A stretch of DNA of 9,525 bases from an uncultured Actinomycetes bacterium (GCA_903918325.1 CAIXDY010000104.1:1-9525); one strand, 5' to 3'. Positions 1 to 6,518 are shown, numbered from the stretch's first letter. Made by a program: numbers and translations. Notes: generated by a model not told the origin, from the sequence alone.

Positions 1-561
1 CATAAAGCCGTTGGACCAACTGGAGTAGGCGTTCTCTGGGGTAAAGCCGAGTTACTTGACGAACTCCCACCTTTTCTTACGGGTGGATCCATGATTGAAA
101 CGGTCACGATGACAAGTGCAACATGGGCACCAGTTCCACAAAAATTTGAAGCTGGCGTACCGAACATGGCGCAAGCCGTAGGTCTCGGTGCAGCGCTTAA
201 TTATTTAACGGATCTCGGTATGGATAAAATCCATGCGCATGAAATGACGTTGACTGATTACGCGCTCAAGAAAATGTTAGCCATACCTGGAATCCGAATC
301 ATTGGCCCAGAAAATACAATTGATCGTGGTGCAACACTTTCATTCACGATCAAAGATATTCATCCCCACGACATCGGCCAATATGTCGATAGTCAAGGTG
401 TTGCAGTTCGTACTGGGCACCACTGCGCTTGGCCATTGGCTCGTTGTATGAACGTTCCGGCGACAACTCGCGCCTCGTTTTATCTTTATAATGATGAGCA
501 TGATGTTGATGCTTTAGTTGAAGCACTTCTAGGCGCACAAGCGTATTTTGGGAGATTTTGA
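1..561 (+). CDS. sufS: Cysteine desulfurase SufS, C-terminal part (5' end outside window)
   Basis: PLP-dependent cysteine desulfurase that takes sulfur from L-cysteine and hands it to SufU for Fe-S cluster assembly in the cytoplasm. The frame is open from base 1 and begins with HK followed by GPTGVGVLWGK, the conserved segment in which the lysine (bases 4-6) carries PLP. The loop RTGHHCAWPL holds the active-site cysteine (codon 424-426), followed by PATTRASFYLYN, typical of class II SufS enzymes. About 186 C-terminal residues are present, so a little over half of a normal protein of just over 400 residues lies upstream. The TGA stop shares one base with the sufU ATG, so the two are translationally coupled. 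The rest of a suf operon (sufB, sufC, sufD) is expected upstream but cannot be seen. The family is certain; the start is unseen. Confidence 0.95.
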   Translation, partial: HKAVGPTGVGVLWGKAELLDELPPFLTGGSMIETVTMTSATWAPVPQKFEAGVPNMAQAVGLGAALNYLTDLGMDKIHAHEMTLTDYALKKMLAIPGIRIIGPENTIDRGATLSFTIKDIHPHDIGQYVDSQGVAVRTGHHCAWPLARCMNVPATTRASFYLYNDEHDVDALVEALLGAQAYFGRF

Positions 562-1015
562 TGGAACTTGATTCGCTGTATCAAGAAGTGATTTTAGATC
601 ACTATAAGCACCCTCAACACAAGGGTTTGAACCCGGTCTTTACTGCCCAAGTCAGTCATGTCAATACAAGTTGCGGTGATGAAATCATTTTGAATCTCAA
701 CGTTGAAAATAATGTGATTACGTCAATCACGTGGAAGGTCAAGGTTGCTCCATTTCCCAAGCCAGCGTTTCAATGCTCAGTGACTTAGTAATGGATAAAA
801 CTCTCGATGAAGCCGATGTCATTGTTAAATCCTTTTCCGAATTAATGGCCAGCAAAGGCACTGCAACCGGTGATCCACAAATTCTCGAGGATGCCGTTGT
901 TTTTGCAGGTGTATCAAAGTTTCCAGGTCGAGTAAAATGTGCTCTGCTTGGTTGGATGGCTTTTAAGGATGCAGCTATTCAGTCGCAAGGTTTACAAACG
1001 GGAGAGAGCAAATGA
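561..1015 (+). CDS. sufU: Fe-S assembly protein SufU, interrupted by an apparent 1-base deletion
   Basis: Zinc-dependent sulfur acceptor/scaffold partner of SufS. The ATG at 561 overlaps the sufS stop, with GGGAG (550-554) as ribosome-binding site. The first frame (561 to about 734) encodes the N-terminus with NTSCGD (Cys38, Asp40). At TGGAAGG (732-738) the homology moves to another frame, which continues with GQGCSIS (Cys63) and KFPGRVKCALLGW (Cys127) to a TGA at 1013-1015. Adding one G to the GG at 733-734 gives a complete protein of about 151 residues with TWEGQGC across the join and all three cysteines and the Asp in place. Read as given, the first frame stops at 786-788, giving 75 residues. 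With both halves so well kept, a sequencing or assembly error is more likely than decay; a recent mutation is possible. It overlaps sufT by 4 nt (ATGA). Confidence 0.88.
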
Positions 1016-1323
1016 CAACTAGTGTCGATGATGTGACTGAGGCAATGAAGGATGTAGTTGATCCTGAATTAGGTATCAACGTAGTTGATTTAGGTTTGAT
1101 TTATGATGTAATGGTTGATGAAGCAAATATCGCTATTCTCAACATGACGTTAACGTCAGCGGCATGTCCTCTGCAGGATGTTATTGAAGATCAAACTCGG
1201 TCGGCATTGGCAGGTATGACAACGGATGTAAAGATTAATTGGGTATGGATGCCACCTTGGGGACCAGACAAAATCTCAGATGATGGCAGAGAACAGTTAC
1301 GAGCTCTGGGTTTTACTGTCTGA
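1012..1323 (+). CDS. sufT: SufT, MIP18/DUF59-family Fe-S assembly factor
   Basis: Small cytoplasmic protein (103 aa) of the MIP18/DUF59 family, an accessory factor for maturing or delivering Fe-S clusters; the exact biochemical step is not settled for bacterial SufT. Recognisable by DPELGINVVDLGLIYDV (residues 17-33), the TSAACPL segment with conserved Cys52, and the C-terminal WVWMPPWGPDKISDDGREQL stretch, in which W-PPW-P-- and the alternating acidic residues are typical of the SUF-linked subgroup. Length is normal. GGGAG at 1000-1004 lies 7 nt before the ATG, and the start overlaps the sufU stop by 4 nt, so it closes the sufS-sufU-sufT operon. The next gene starts 24 nt downstream with what looks like its own promoter. 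No anomalies seen. Confidence 0.92.
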   Translation: MTTSVDDVTEAMKDVVDPELGINVVDLGLIYDVMVDEANIAILNMTLTSAACPLQDVIEDQTRSALAGMTTDVKINWVWMPPWGPDKISDDGREQLRALGFTV

Positions 1324-1341
1324 GCAATAACTGATTAAGGT
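1313..1341 (+). promoter_or_regulatory. Candidate promoter of the ABC exporter gene, possibly leaderless
   Basis: TAAGGT (1336-1341) fits the TAnnnT -10 pattern and ends 6 nt before the ATG at 1348, so transcription could begin at or next to the start codon. A loose -35, TTACTG (1313-1318), sits 17 nt upstream. The AAGG inside the hexamer could equally serve as a Shine-Dalgarno for readthrough from the suf operon, and sequence alone cannot separate the two. Confidence 0.35.
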
Positions 1342-1347
1342 AGTCAC

Positions 1348-3219
1348 ATGTCCCAACATGCTGCCTGGATGACCCATCGATCTATGACGGCAGACCCGTC
1401 AGTCAAAGAACAGAAATTAAAAGCGGGCACGGTAAAGCGGATATTTGTTTTCGCTAAACCATACCGAACTAGCATCATCATTTTTTTATGCACGGTCATA
1501 GTTGATGCAGTTTTAGTTGTGGCAACTCCACTGCTTCTGAGGCAATTGATCGATAAAGGGGTTATTCCTAAAAATGCACCGCTGGTGACGCATTTAGCAA
1601 TTTTAGTAGGGCTACTTGCAATAGCTGATGCTGGAATGAGCATGTTAGGCCGCTATTTCTCGTCACGTATTGGCGAAGGATTAATTTATGATCTGCGCTC
1701 TCTTGTCTTCGGTCACGTTCAAAAACAATCCATAGCTTTTTTCACTCGTACACAAACCGGCGCACTCATTTCGCGAATTAACTCCGATGTCATGGGTGCT
1801 CAGCAAGCATTCACTGCAACACTTTCAGGAGTTGTGAGCAACGTAGTGAGCTTAATTTTAGTCGGCGTTACGATGATGATTCTTTCGTGGCAAATTACTA
1901 TATTTTCACTACTTCTTCTTCCGGCATTCTTAATACCTACTAAATGGGTGGGCAGAAAACTTCAGGCACTGACCCGCGATTCATTTAACACCAATGCTCA
2001 AATGTCCAGCACGATGACTGAGCGATTCAATGTCTCCGGTGCAATGTTGGTGGCGCTCTATGGTGAGCCTGCTCGTGAGCGGAAGTATTTTCGTAGCAGA
2101 GCCAGAAAAGTTGCTGACATCGGTATCAAGATGGCGATGCTCAACCGACTCTTTTTCATCGCACTAACTAGCGTTGCTGCGATCGCTACCGCTTTCGCTT
2201 ATGGAATCGGTGGACACTTGGCCATTAGCGGGGGAGTGACGGTTGGAACACTTTTAGCAATAACTGCCCTCCTTGCTCGATTGTATGGACCTCTTACTGC
2301 GCTTTCCAATGTACGCATAGATGTAATGACTTCGTTAGTTTCTTTCGAACGAGTTTTTGAAGTTTTGGATTTAGAACCGATGGTTAAAAATCGTAGCAAT
2401 GCCGTGGAATTAAAAACCTCGCACCCAACTATTGAATTCAAGAATGTTGGTTTTTCATATCCACGTGCTGAAGAAATCTCCTTGGCTTCACTTGAATCAG
2501 CAGCTAAACCCGAAACTATCCAAAGCGGTGAAGTTCTACGCAATTTAACTTTCACTGCTGCAGCAGGAACATTGACGGCGCTAGTTGGACCTTCCGGTGC
2601 CGGCAAAACAACGATTAGCGCCTTGTTACCACGTCTTTACGATGTAACGAATGGTTCCATCGAAATCGATGGGCATGACATCCGTGATTTAACTCTTGAA
2701 TCATTACGTGGTGCTATCGGAGTTGTAATGCAAGATGCGCATCTATTTCACGAAACAATCGCTGAGAATTTACGTTATGCAAAAGACGACGCAACCGAAG
2801 CTGAAATGAAAGCGGCATGTGAATCGGCTCAAATTTGGAAGCTCATTGAAACGCTGCCTAATGGCTTGGACACCATGGTGGGCGAACGTGGACATCGTTT
2901 GTCAGGCGGAGAAAAGCAACGTTTAGCAATTGCACGTCTGCTTCTGAAATCCCCGTCAGTGGTAATTCTGGATGAAGCGACAGCCCATTTAGATTCAGAA
3001 AACGAAGCATTGGTGCAAGCTGCGCTGCATAGCGCGCTCAAGGGCAGAACCAGCATTGTTATTGCACACCGCTTAAGTACTGTCCGTGATGCTGATCAGA
3101 TTTTAGTTCTTGAAAAAGGTCAAATAGTTGAACGGGGCACACATGATCAATTGGTTGCCTTGGGAGGCTTGTATGCCGATCTCTACAACCGACAAGACTT
3201 AACGGGTGCGACGAATTAG
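1348..3219 (+). CDS. Type I ABC exporter half-transporter (fused membrane and ATPase domains)
   Basis: A 623-residue ABC transporter of the multidrug/lipid exporter type; it should work as a homodimer, or with a partner not visible here, exporting an unknown substrate. The membrane domain has six likely helices near residues 41-63, 79-101, 158-179, 182-198, 266-289 and 299-320. The ATPase domain is complete: A-loop Tyr371 (FSYP), Walker A GPSGAGKTT (414-422), Q-loop Gln462, signature LSGGEKQR (518-525), Walker B VVILDE with Asp542 and Glu543, and H-loop His574. About 18 extra residues lie between the A-loop and Walker A compared with MsbA or Sav1866; I recall a similar insert in other actinobacterial members, unchecked. 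The ATG at 1348 is chosen because it lies 6-7 nt after TAAGGT; ATG at 1369 is possible. The 3' end overlaps convergent SURF1 by 21 bp. Neighbours give no substrate clue. Confidence 0.93.
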   Translation: MSQHAAWMTHRSMTADPSVKEQKLKAGTVKRIFVFAKPYRTSIIIFLCTVIVDAVLVVATPLLLRQLIDKGVIPKNAPLVTHLAILVGLLAIADAGMSMLGRYFSSRIGEGLIYDLRSLVFGHVQKQSIAFFTRTQTGALISRINSDVMGAQQAFTATLSGVVSNVVSLILVGVTMMILSWQITIFSLLLLPAFLIPTKWVGRKLQALTRDSFNTNAQMSSTMTERFNVSGAMLVALYGEPARERKYFRSRARKVADIGIKMAMLNRLFFIALTSVAAIATAFAYGIGGHLAISGGVTVGTLLAITALLARLYGPLTALSNVRIDVMTSLVSFERVFEVLDLEPMVKNRSNAVELKTSHPTIEFKNVGFSYPRAEEISLASLESAAKPETIQSGEVLRNLTFTAAAGTLTALVGPSGAGKTTISALLPRLYDVTNGSIEIDGHDIRDLTLESLRGAIGVVMQDAHLFHETIAENLRYAKDDATEAEMKAACESAQIWKLIETLPNGLDTMVGERGHRLSGGEKQRLAIARLLLKSPSVVILDEATAHLDSENEALVQAALHSALKGRTSIVIAHRLSTVRDADQILVLEKGQIVERGTHDQLVALGGLYADLYNRQDLTGATN

Positions 3220-3894
3220 TACTCTGCCGTAAATTATCAAACCCGCAAAAAACAACCACTGAAGTGCGTAAGCCATGTGCGGACCATCGCTGAGCTCTGG
3301 CAACTGCGCACTAACAACAGGTGTTAAATTCTTTTCCGAACCACTGAGTAAATCGATATAAAAATTTTCCGTATGTAGTTGTGATTGGGCATTTAATTTC
3401 GCAATCAACCCCGCGCCATGTGCCGGGAGAGCAAAAAATGAACCGCGCGGCAAAGATGAATCCAGACGTAGCCGTCCCAGGATTCTGACAGTGCCTGCTG
3501 GAACTGGTGATATCTGCGGCGCAGTGGTTGCCGATGCTCCAGCTTTTACCCAACCACGATCAACCCAAAATTGCCCAGAATTATCGGAAGTGAAGAGAGT
3601 AAGGACTTCGAATCCGTAAACGCCTTCTGAATATCTGTTGCGAAGAAGTATTTGTTTCTCGCTATTAAATGAACCACTGGTCGTAACCGATTGCCATTCA
3701 AATGATGACGGGTCGTTACTCACGGTAGTGAGTGGCATTACCGGTAGCGCTATGTGTTTTTCAATCATCGCATTTCTTGCATGGCGATTCACTCCACGGT
3801 TATATTGCCAATGTGCGGCAATAAGGCACAACACGATTAAAGCGATAGCGATAAGAGATTTTAGGAATGCATATGGTTCGCGGGGTCGTGACAT
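3199..3894 (-). CDS. SURF1 family cytochrome c oxidase assembly protein
   Basis: A 231-residue SURF1/Shy1-type membrane protein, which in bacteria and mitochondria helps insert heme a into subunit I of aa3-type cytochrome c oxidase. It has the family layout: an N-terminal membrane helix (about residues 11-28) ending in WQYNR (29-33), a large extracytoplasmic domain with GVYGFEVLTLF and VDRGWV, and a C-terminal DGPHMAYALQWLFFAGLIIYG segment forming the second helix (about 206-224). Length is normal for actinobacterial members. It follows the DUF3099 gene with a 2-nt gap and has no clear Shine-Dalgarno, so translational coupling is likely. Its 3' end runs 21 bp into the end of the ABC exporter gene, and no intrinsic terminator is visible between them. 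Its presence implies an aa3-type oxidase elsewhere in the genome. Confidence 0.93.
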   Translation of the reverse strand: MSRPREPYAFLKSLIAIALIVLCLIAAHWQYNRGVNRHARNAMIEKHIALPVMPLTTVSNDPSSFEWQSVTTSGSFNSEKQILLRNRYSEGVYGFEVLTLFTSDNSGQFWVDRGWVKAGASATTAPQISPVPAGTVRILGRLRLDSSLPRGSFFALPAHGAGLIAKLNAQSQLHTENFYIDLLSGSEKNLTPVVSAQLPELSDGPHMAYALQWLFFAGLIIYGRVLIRRTR

Positions 3895-3896
3895 GA

Positions 3897-4169
3897 TTAA
3901 TCGAGCGACAAAGGCTTTTCTTCAATAATTTGATTATTACGAGTGATTGTTTCACGTCCTGCATTTGCAATCACAACGGCAAAATATGGGAGTCCAGCCG
4001 CACCAGCTAAAGCAATCCATCGATATGGACTTGGCAAAATTACCGTCAAAATAAAACAAGCAGTTCTGATCATCATGGAGATGAAATAGCGCTTCTGACG
4101 TCCGGCTTGATCACGGGTGAGGGCTAAAGGGGCATTGGTAATTTCAAAAATTTTCTTTTCTTTAGCCAT
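3897..4169 (-). CDS. DUF3099 family small membrane protein
   Basis: A 90-residue protein matching the actinobacterial DUF3099 family. It has a short hydrophilic N-terminus (ITNAPLALTRDQAGRQKRY), two closely spaced membrane helices (about residues 31-46 and 50-69) and the characteristic PYFAVVIANAGRE motif at the end of the second helix. No biochemical function is known to me; I infer only an inner-membrane location. It is the first gene of a minus-strand pair with SURF1, which hints at a link with respiratory assembly, though adjacency is the only evidence. The start at 4169 has no Shine-Dalgarno but has TACTCT exactly 6 nt upstream, fitting a leaderless transcript. It is divergent from fabG across 72 bp. 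Confidence 0.85.
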   Translation of the reverse strand: MAKEKKIFEITNAPLALTRDQAGRQKRYFISMMIRTACFILTVILPSPYRWIALAGAAGLPYFAVVIANAGRETITRNNQIIEEKPLSLD

Positions 4170-4175
4170 AGATGA

Positions 4176-4181
4176 AGAGTA
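4176..4181 (-). promoter_or_regulatory. -10 hexamer for the DUF3099-SURF1 unit, leaderless spacing
   Basis: Read on the minus strand this is TACTCT, a TAnnnT hexamer, followed by 6 nt (TCATCT) and the ATG of the DUF3099 gene. No purine-rich ribosome-binding site lies in between. The -35 region is poor: the best match shares only a terminal ACA with TTGACA. The call rests mainly on spacing, and on the same layout being seen at fabG in the same gap. Confidence 0.4.
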
Positions 4182-4207
4182 GTGGTAGGCGCACTGATGT
4201 GCTTCTT

Positions 4208-4235
4208 TTGATTACCTCGCAGTAACCAGTAAGTT
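4208..4235 (+). promoter_or_regulatory. Promoter of fabG-fabI, leaderless spacing
   Basis: TTGATT (4208-4213) as -35, a 16-nt spacer, and TAAGTT (4230-4235) as -10; the hexamer ends 6 nt before the fabG ATG at 4242. The intervening TTCTCC is pyrimidine-rich and cannot act as a Shine-Dalgarno, so transcription most likely starts at the start codon. This is the best promoter match of the four candidates in the window. Confidence 0.5.
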
Positions 4236-4241
4236 TTCTCC

Positions 4242-4946
4242 ATGAGTTCATTAGCCCTAGTCACCGGCGGAAATCGGGGTATCGGCTTAGCTATTGCCCA
4301 TGCTTTAAAAACGGCTGGCCATGATGTCGTCATTACTTATCGAAGTGGGCAACCACCGGTTGGCTTCAAAAGCGTGCAGATGGACGTTACCCAAACACAA
4401 AGCGTCGATAAAGCTTTCGATGAGATTGAAACACAGTGGGGGTCGCCCGAAATTATCGTCGCAAATGCGGGTATCACTAAAGATGGTTTATCGATGCGTA
4501 TGAGCGATGAGGATTTTGAATCCGTCATCGATGCCAATCTCACTGGAGCGTTTCGAGTAGCACGAAGAAGTACTAAGGGTTTATTGAAATTGAAAAGGGG
4601 GAGATTGATTTTTGTAGGTTCGGTAGTTGGATCACTCGGATCAGCCGGCCAAGTAAATTACTCTTCATCAAAGGCAGGTTTAGTGGGCATGGCGCGATCA
4701 TTTGCCCGCGAACTCGGAAGTCGAGGAATAACGGCCAATGTAATTGCACCCGGATTTGTCGAAACCGACATGACATCTTCACTTGATGACAAACGACGTA
4801 ACGAAATTGCTGCTTCAGTTCCACTTGGTCGTTTTTGTTCAGCGGAGGAAATCGCTGACGTTGTAGTTTTTATCGCTTCACCACAAGCAAGCTATATCAC
4901 TGGTGCAATTATTCCAGTTGATGGCGGATTAGGAATGGGTCACTAA
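4242..4946 (+). CDS. fabG: 3-oxoacyl-ACP reductase FabG (SDR family)
   Basis: NADPH-dependent beta-ketoacyl-ACP reductase of type II fatty acid synthesis, cytoplasmic, usually a tetramer. The 234-residue protein is a complete classical short-chain dehydrogenase: cofactor-binding TGGNRGIG (8-15), Asp48 in the MDVT segment, NAG (75-77), and the catalytic set Asn99, Ser127, Tyr140 and Lys144 in YSSSK. It ends with the PG motif (170-171) and a GAIIPVDGGLGMGH tail. It lies directly before an InhA-type enoyl reductase, as mabA does before inhA in mycobacteria, which supports FabG over a generic SDR. The start lacks a Shine-Dalgarno but is placed by a promoter whose -10 is 6 nt upstream and by homology beginning within four residues. 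It shares its reading frame with fabI, separated only by one TAA. Confidence 0.93.
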   Translation: MSSLALVTGGNRGIGLAIAHALKTAGHDVVITYRSGQPPVGFKSVQMDVTQTQSVDKAFDEIETQWGSPEIIVANAGITKDGLSMRMSDEDFESVIDANLTGAFRVARRSTKGLLKLKRGRLIFVGSVVGSLGSAGQVNYSSSKAGLVGMARSFARELGSRGITANVIAPGFVETDMTSSLDDKRRNEIAASVPLGRFCSAEEIADVVVFIASPQASYITGAIIPVDGGLGMGH

Positions 4947-5717
4947 ATGGGTCTACTAGATGGGAAAAAGATTTTAGTAACTGGTGTTTTGACTGATGGT
5001 TCCATTGCTTTTCATATCGCACGACTTGCGCAAGAACAAGGTGCGGACGTGATCCTCTCTTCCTATGGTCGAGTAATGTCTTTGACAACACGAATCTCGG
5101 CCCGGCTTCCACAACCAGCTCCGATCATTGAACTAGATGTTACAAACACTGACGATCTCGCAGCACTCGAAGCGCGAGTTCGTGAACATTTTCCACAAGG
5201 ATTAGATGGAGTTGTACATTCCATTGGTTTTGCTCCAGCGGCAGCTTTAGGGGGAAATTTTCTCAATACAAGTTGGGAAGATGTCTCAACAGCGTTGCAT
5301 GTGTCGGCATACTCACTCAAGGCTTTAACAATGGCCGCACGCCCTCTATTCAACGGTTCGGGATCGGTAGTCGGATTAGATTTCGATGCATCCGTTGCTT
5401 GGCCGCAATATGACTGGATGGGTGTGGCCAAAGCTGCGCTGGAATCAACAGCTAGATATTTAGCGCGCGATCTCGGTCCAGAAAATATTCGCGTCAATTT
5501 AGTTGCCGCAGGTCCGATTCGAACTATGGCAGCTAAATCAATTCCAGGTTTTGATGATTTCGAAAAAATATGGAATGAACGGGCCGCACTTGCTTGGGAT
5601 GTAACTGACCCAGTACCAGCTGCACAAGCCACCATCGCGCTGCTATCGGATTGGTTTCCAAAGACCACGGCCGAGATCATCCACGTCGATGGCGGCGTAC
5701 ATGCGATGGGCGCCTAA
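4947..5717 (+). CDS. fabI: NADH-dependent enoyl-ACP reductase, InhA-type FabI
   Basis: Carries out the last reductive step of each type II fatty acid elongation cycle. The 256-residue sequence tracks Mycobacterium tuberculosis InhA almost end to end: GLLDGKKILVTGVLTDGSIAFHIA at the start, LDVTN, VVHSIGF (Ser92 equals InhA Ser94), GLDFD with Phe146 (InhA Phe149), Tyr155 (Tyr158), Lys162 in VAKAALES (Lys165), NLVAAGPIRTMA, and LLSDWFPKTTAEIIHVDGG. Relative to InhA, the substrate-binding segment (about 195-215) is shorter by several residues, so the chain-length preference may differ. The ATG follows the fabG TAA with no gap; no good Shine-Dalgarno lies close by, so it depends on coupling with fabG. 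InhA-type sequence does not imply mycolic acids; this family is the standard FAS-II reductase in actinobacteria. Confidence 0.95.
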   Translation: MGLLDGKKILVTGVLTDGSIAFHIARLAQEQGADVILSSYGRVMSLTTRISARLPQPAPIIELDVTNTDDLAALEARVREHFPQGLDGVVHSIGFAPAAALGGNFLNTSWEDVSTALHVSAYSLKALTMAARPLFNGSGSVVGLDFDASVAWPQYDWMGVAKAALESTARYLARDLGPENIRVNLVAAGPIRTMAAKSIPGFDDFEKIWNERAALAWDVTDPVPAAQATIALLSDWFPKTTAEIIHVDGGVHAMGA

Positions 5718-5927
5718 GCGGGCAATTTCGCCTTTTCGCCCCTTACGGGTAATCTTTGCCCCAGACCAGTGGCCTAATAACCACTGCAAGAGGAGTTACC
5801 GCTCCCACCTTCTTCGCCACTAGTGCGAGCTGGTTTGTCGGACATGAGAGTTTTTCTCTTTTGCCCTTGCGGTTTTCTTTTGCAGCGCTGTTAGACCAAA
5901 GCGTTAAACGAAGCCGAAGGAGCACAA
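5718..5927 (+). promoter_or_regulatory. Untranslated leader region upstream of infC
   Basis: A stretch of 210 nt with no convincing gene on either strand, the longest non-coding gap in the window. A possible promoter lies at its start: TAATCT (5750-5755) as -10 with a weak TTCGCC (5727-5732) 17 nt upstream, which would give a 5' UTR of about 165 nt. The RNA can fold: CAGTGG/CCACTG (5767-5772 with 5781-5786) is enclosed by GGTAAT/GTTACC (5748-5753 with 5795-5800), and AGCGCT/AGCGTT (5884-5889 with 5900-5905) sits just before the ribosome-binding site. CCTTC (5808-5812) can pair with GAAGG of the Shine-Dalgarno. infC leaders are regulatory in other bacteria, so control here is plausible. No known leader family is recognised. 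Confidence 0.45.
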
Positions 5928-5930
5928 ATC
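5916..5930 (+). promoter_or_regulatory. infC: infC ribosome-binding site and non-canonical AUC start codon
   Basis: GAAGGAG (5916-5922), 5 nt, then ATC (5928-5930). The infC frame is closed by TAG at 5892-5894, and the codons between it and 5928 include no ATG, GTG or TTG. Homology to IF-3 begins right after the ATC (TTDPRINDRIR). A strong Shine-Dalgarno at ideal distance and the absence of any alternative make AUC the start. Rare AUU/AUC starts on infC are an established theme (AUU in E. coli). Confidence 0.85.
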
Positions 5931-6518
5931 ACAACTGACCCGCGCATTAATGATCGTATTCGCACACCCGAAATTCGTCTTATCGGTTACACCGGTGAAC
6001 AAGTTGGAGTTGTAGATATCGATACCGCGCTAAAGATGGCAGATGAAGTTGGTCTTGACTTAGTCGAAATCGCACCAGATGCTAATCCGCCCGTTTGCAA
6101 GATCATGGACTTCGGAAAGTATAAGTACGAAGTTGCACAGAAGGCTCGGGAAGCTCGGCAAAACCAGACCCACATTGTGGTGAAGGAAGTGCGCTTAACA
6201 CCAAAGATCGAAACTCATGACTACGAGACAAAACGTAATCAAGTTGAGAAATTTCTCAAGGGTGGCGACAAGGTAAAGGTCACGATGAAGTTCCGCGGAC
6301 GCGAACAAACGCGACCTGAGATGGGCTATAAATTATTGCAACGTCTTGCAGAAGATGTCGCAGAGTTTGCCTTTGTTGAGTTCGCCCCAAAGCAAGAGGG
6401 ACGAAACATGACAATGGTTCTAGGCCCAACAAAGAAGAAGACCGAAGCAGTAGCTGAAGCAAAAGCAGCGCGTAAGGCAAGAGCCGATGCCGCAGCAGAG
6501 ACAACGGATGGAGCGTAA
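5928..6518 (+). CDS. infC: Translation initiation factor IF-3, starting at ATC
   Basis: IF-3 binds the 30S subunit, keeps 50S away and proofreads the start codon and initiator tRNA. With the ATC start the product is 196 residues: the N-terminal domain opens with PRINDRIRTPEIRLIG and continues through LDLVEIAPDANPPVCKIMDFGKYKYE; a linker helix (EVAQKAREARQNQ) leads into the C-terminal domain with VKEVRLTPKIETHDYETK, KVKVTMKFRGREQ and EGRNMTMVLGP. The last ~30 residues form a Lys/Ala-rich tail. Starting at the first ATG (6036) would remove 36 residues and break the N-terminal domain, so that start is wrong. In E. coli IF-3 represses its own mRNA by discriminating against its AUU start; the same autocontrol is inferred here. 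Co-transcribed with rpmI (3-nt gap). Confidence 0.95.
   Translation: MTTDPRINDRIRTPEIRLIGYTGEQVGVVDIDTALKMADEVGLDLVEIAPDANPPVCKIMDFGKYKYEVAQKAREARQNQTHIVVKEVRLTPKIETHDYETKRNQVEKFLKGGDKVKVTMKFRGREQTRPEMGYKLLQRLAEDVAEFAFVEFAPKQEGRNMTMVLGPTKKKTEAVAEAKAARKARADAAAETTDGA

Noticed and set aside
728..746. Programmed -1 frameshifting in sufU
   Set aside because: No slippery heptamer and no obvious stimulatory structure right after the join; a missing base is simpler.
3180..3250. Bidirectional terminator between the exporter and SURF1 genes
   Set aside because: The coding regions overlap by 21 bp; the only pairing seen is a short CGGGT/ACCCG with a loop of about 30 nt and no T-run in a fitting place.
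5063..5680. A 205-residue open frame on the minus strand inside fabI
   Set aside because: Antisense shadow of a well-supported InhA-type gene; low-complexity Ser/Ala composition and no recognisable domain.
5720..5741. GGGC/GCCC pairing just after fabI as a terminator
   Set aside because: Four base pairs over a 14-nt loop and no T-run after the right arm.
5846..5862. AGAG-TTTTT-CTCT followed by TTT as an intrinsic terminator ahead of infC
   Set aside because: Only four A-T/G-C pairs plus a wobble and a three-base T tail; too weak, and it would lie within the inferred infC leader. Attenuation is possible but unsupported.
5743..5925. About 60-residue open frames on both strands of the infC leader
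   Set aside because: They depend on rare start codons (GTG on the minus strand, TTG on the plus strand), have no ribosome-binding sites and no recognisable family, and cover the structured leader; most likely chance frames.
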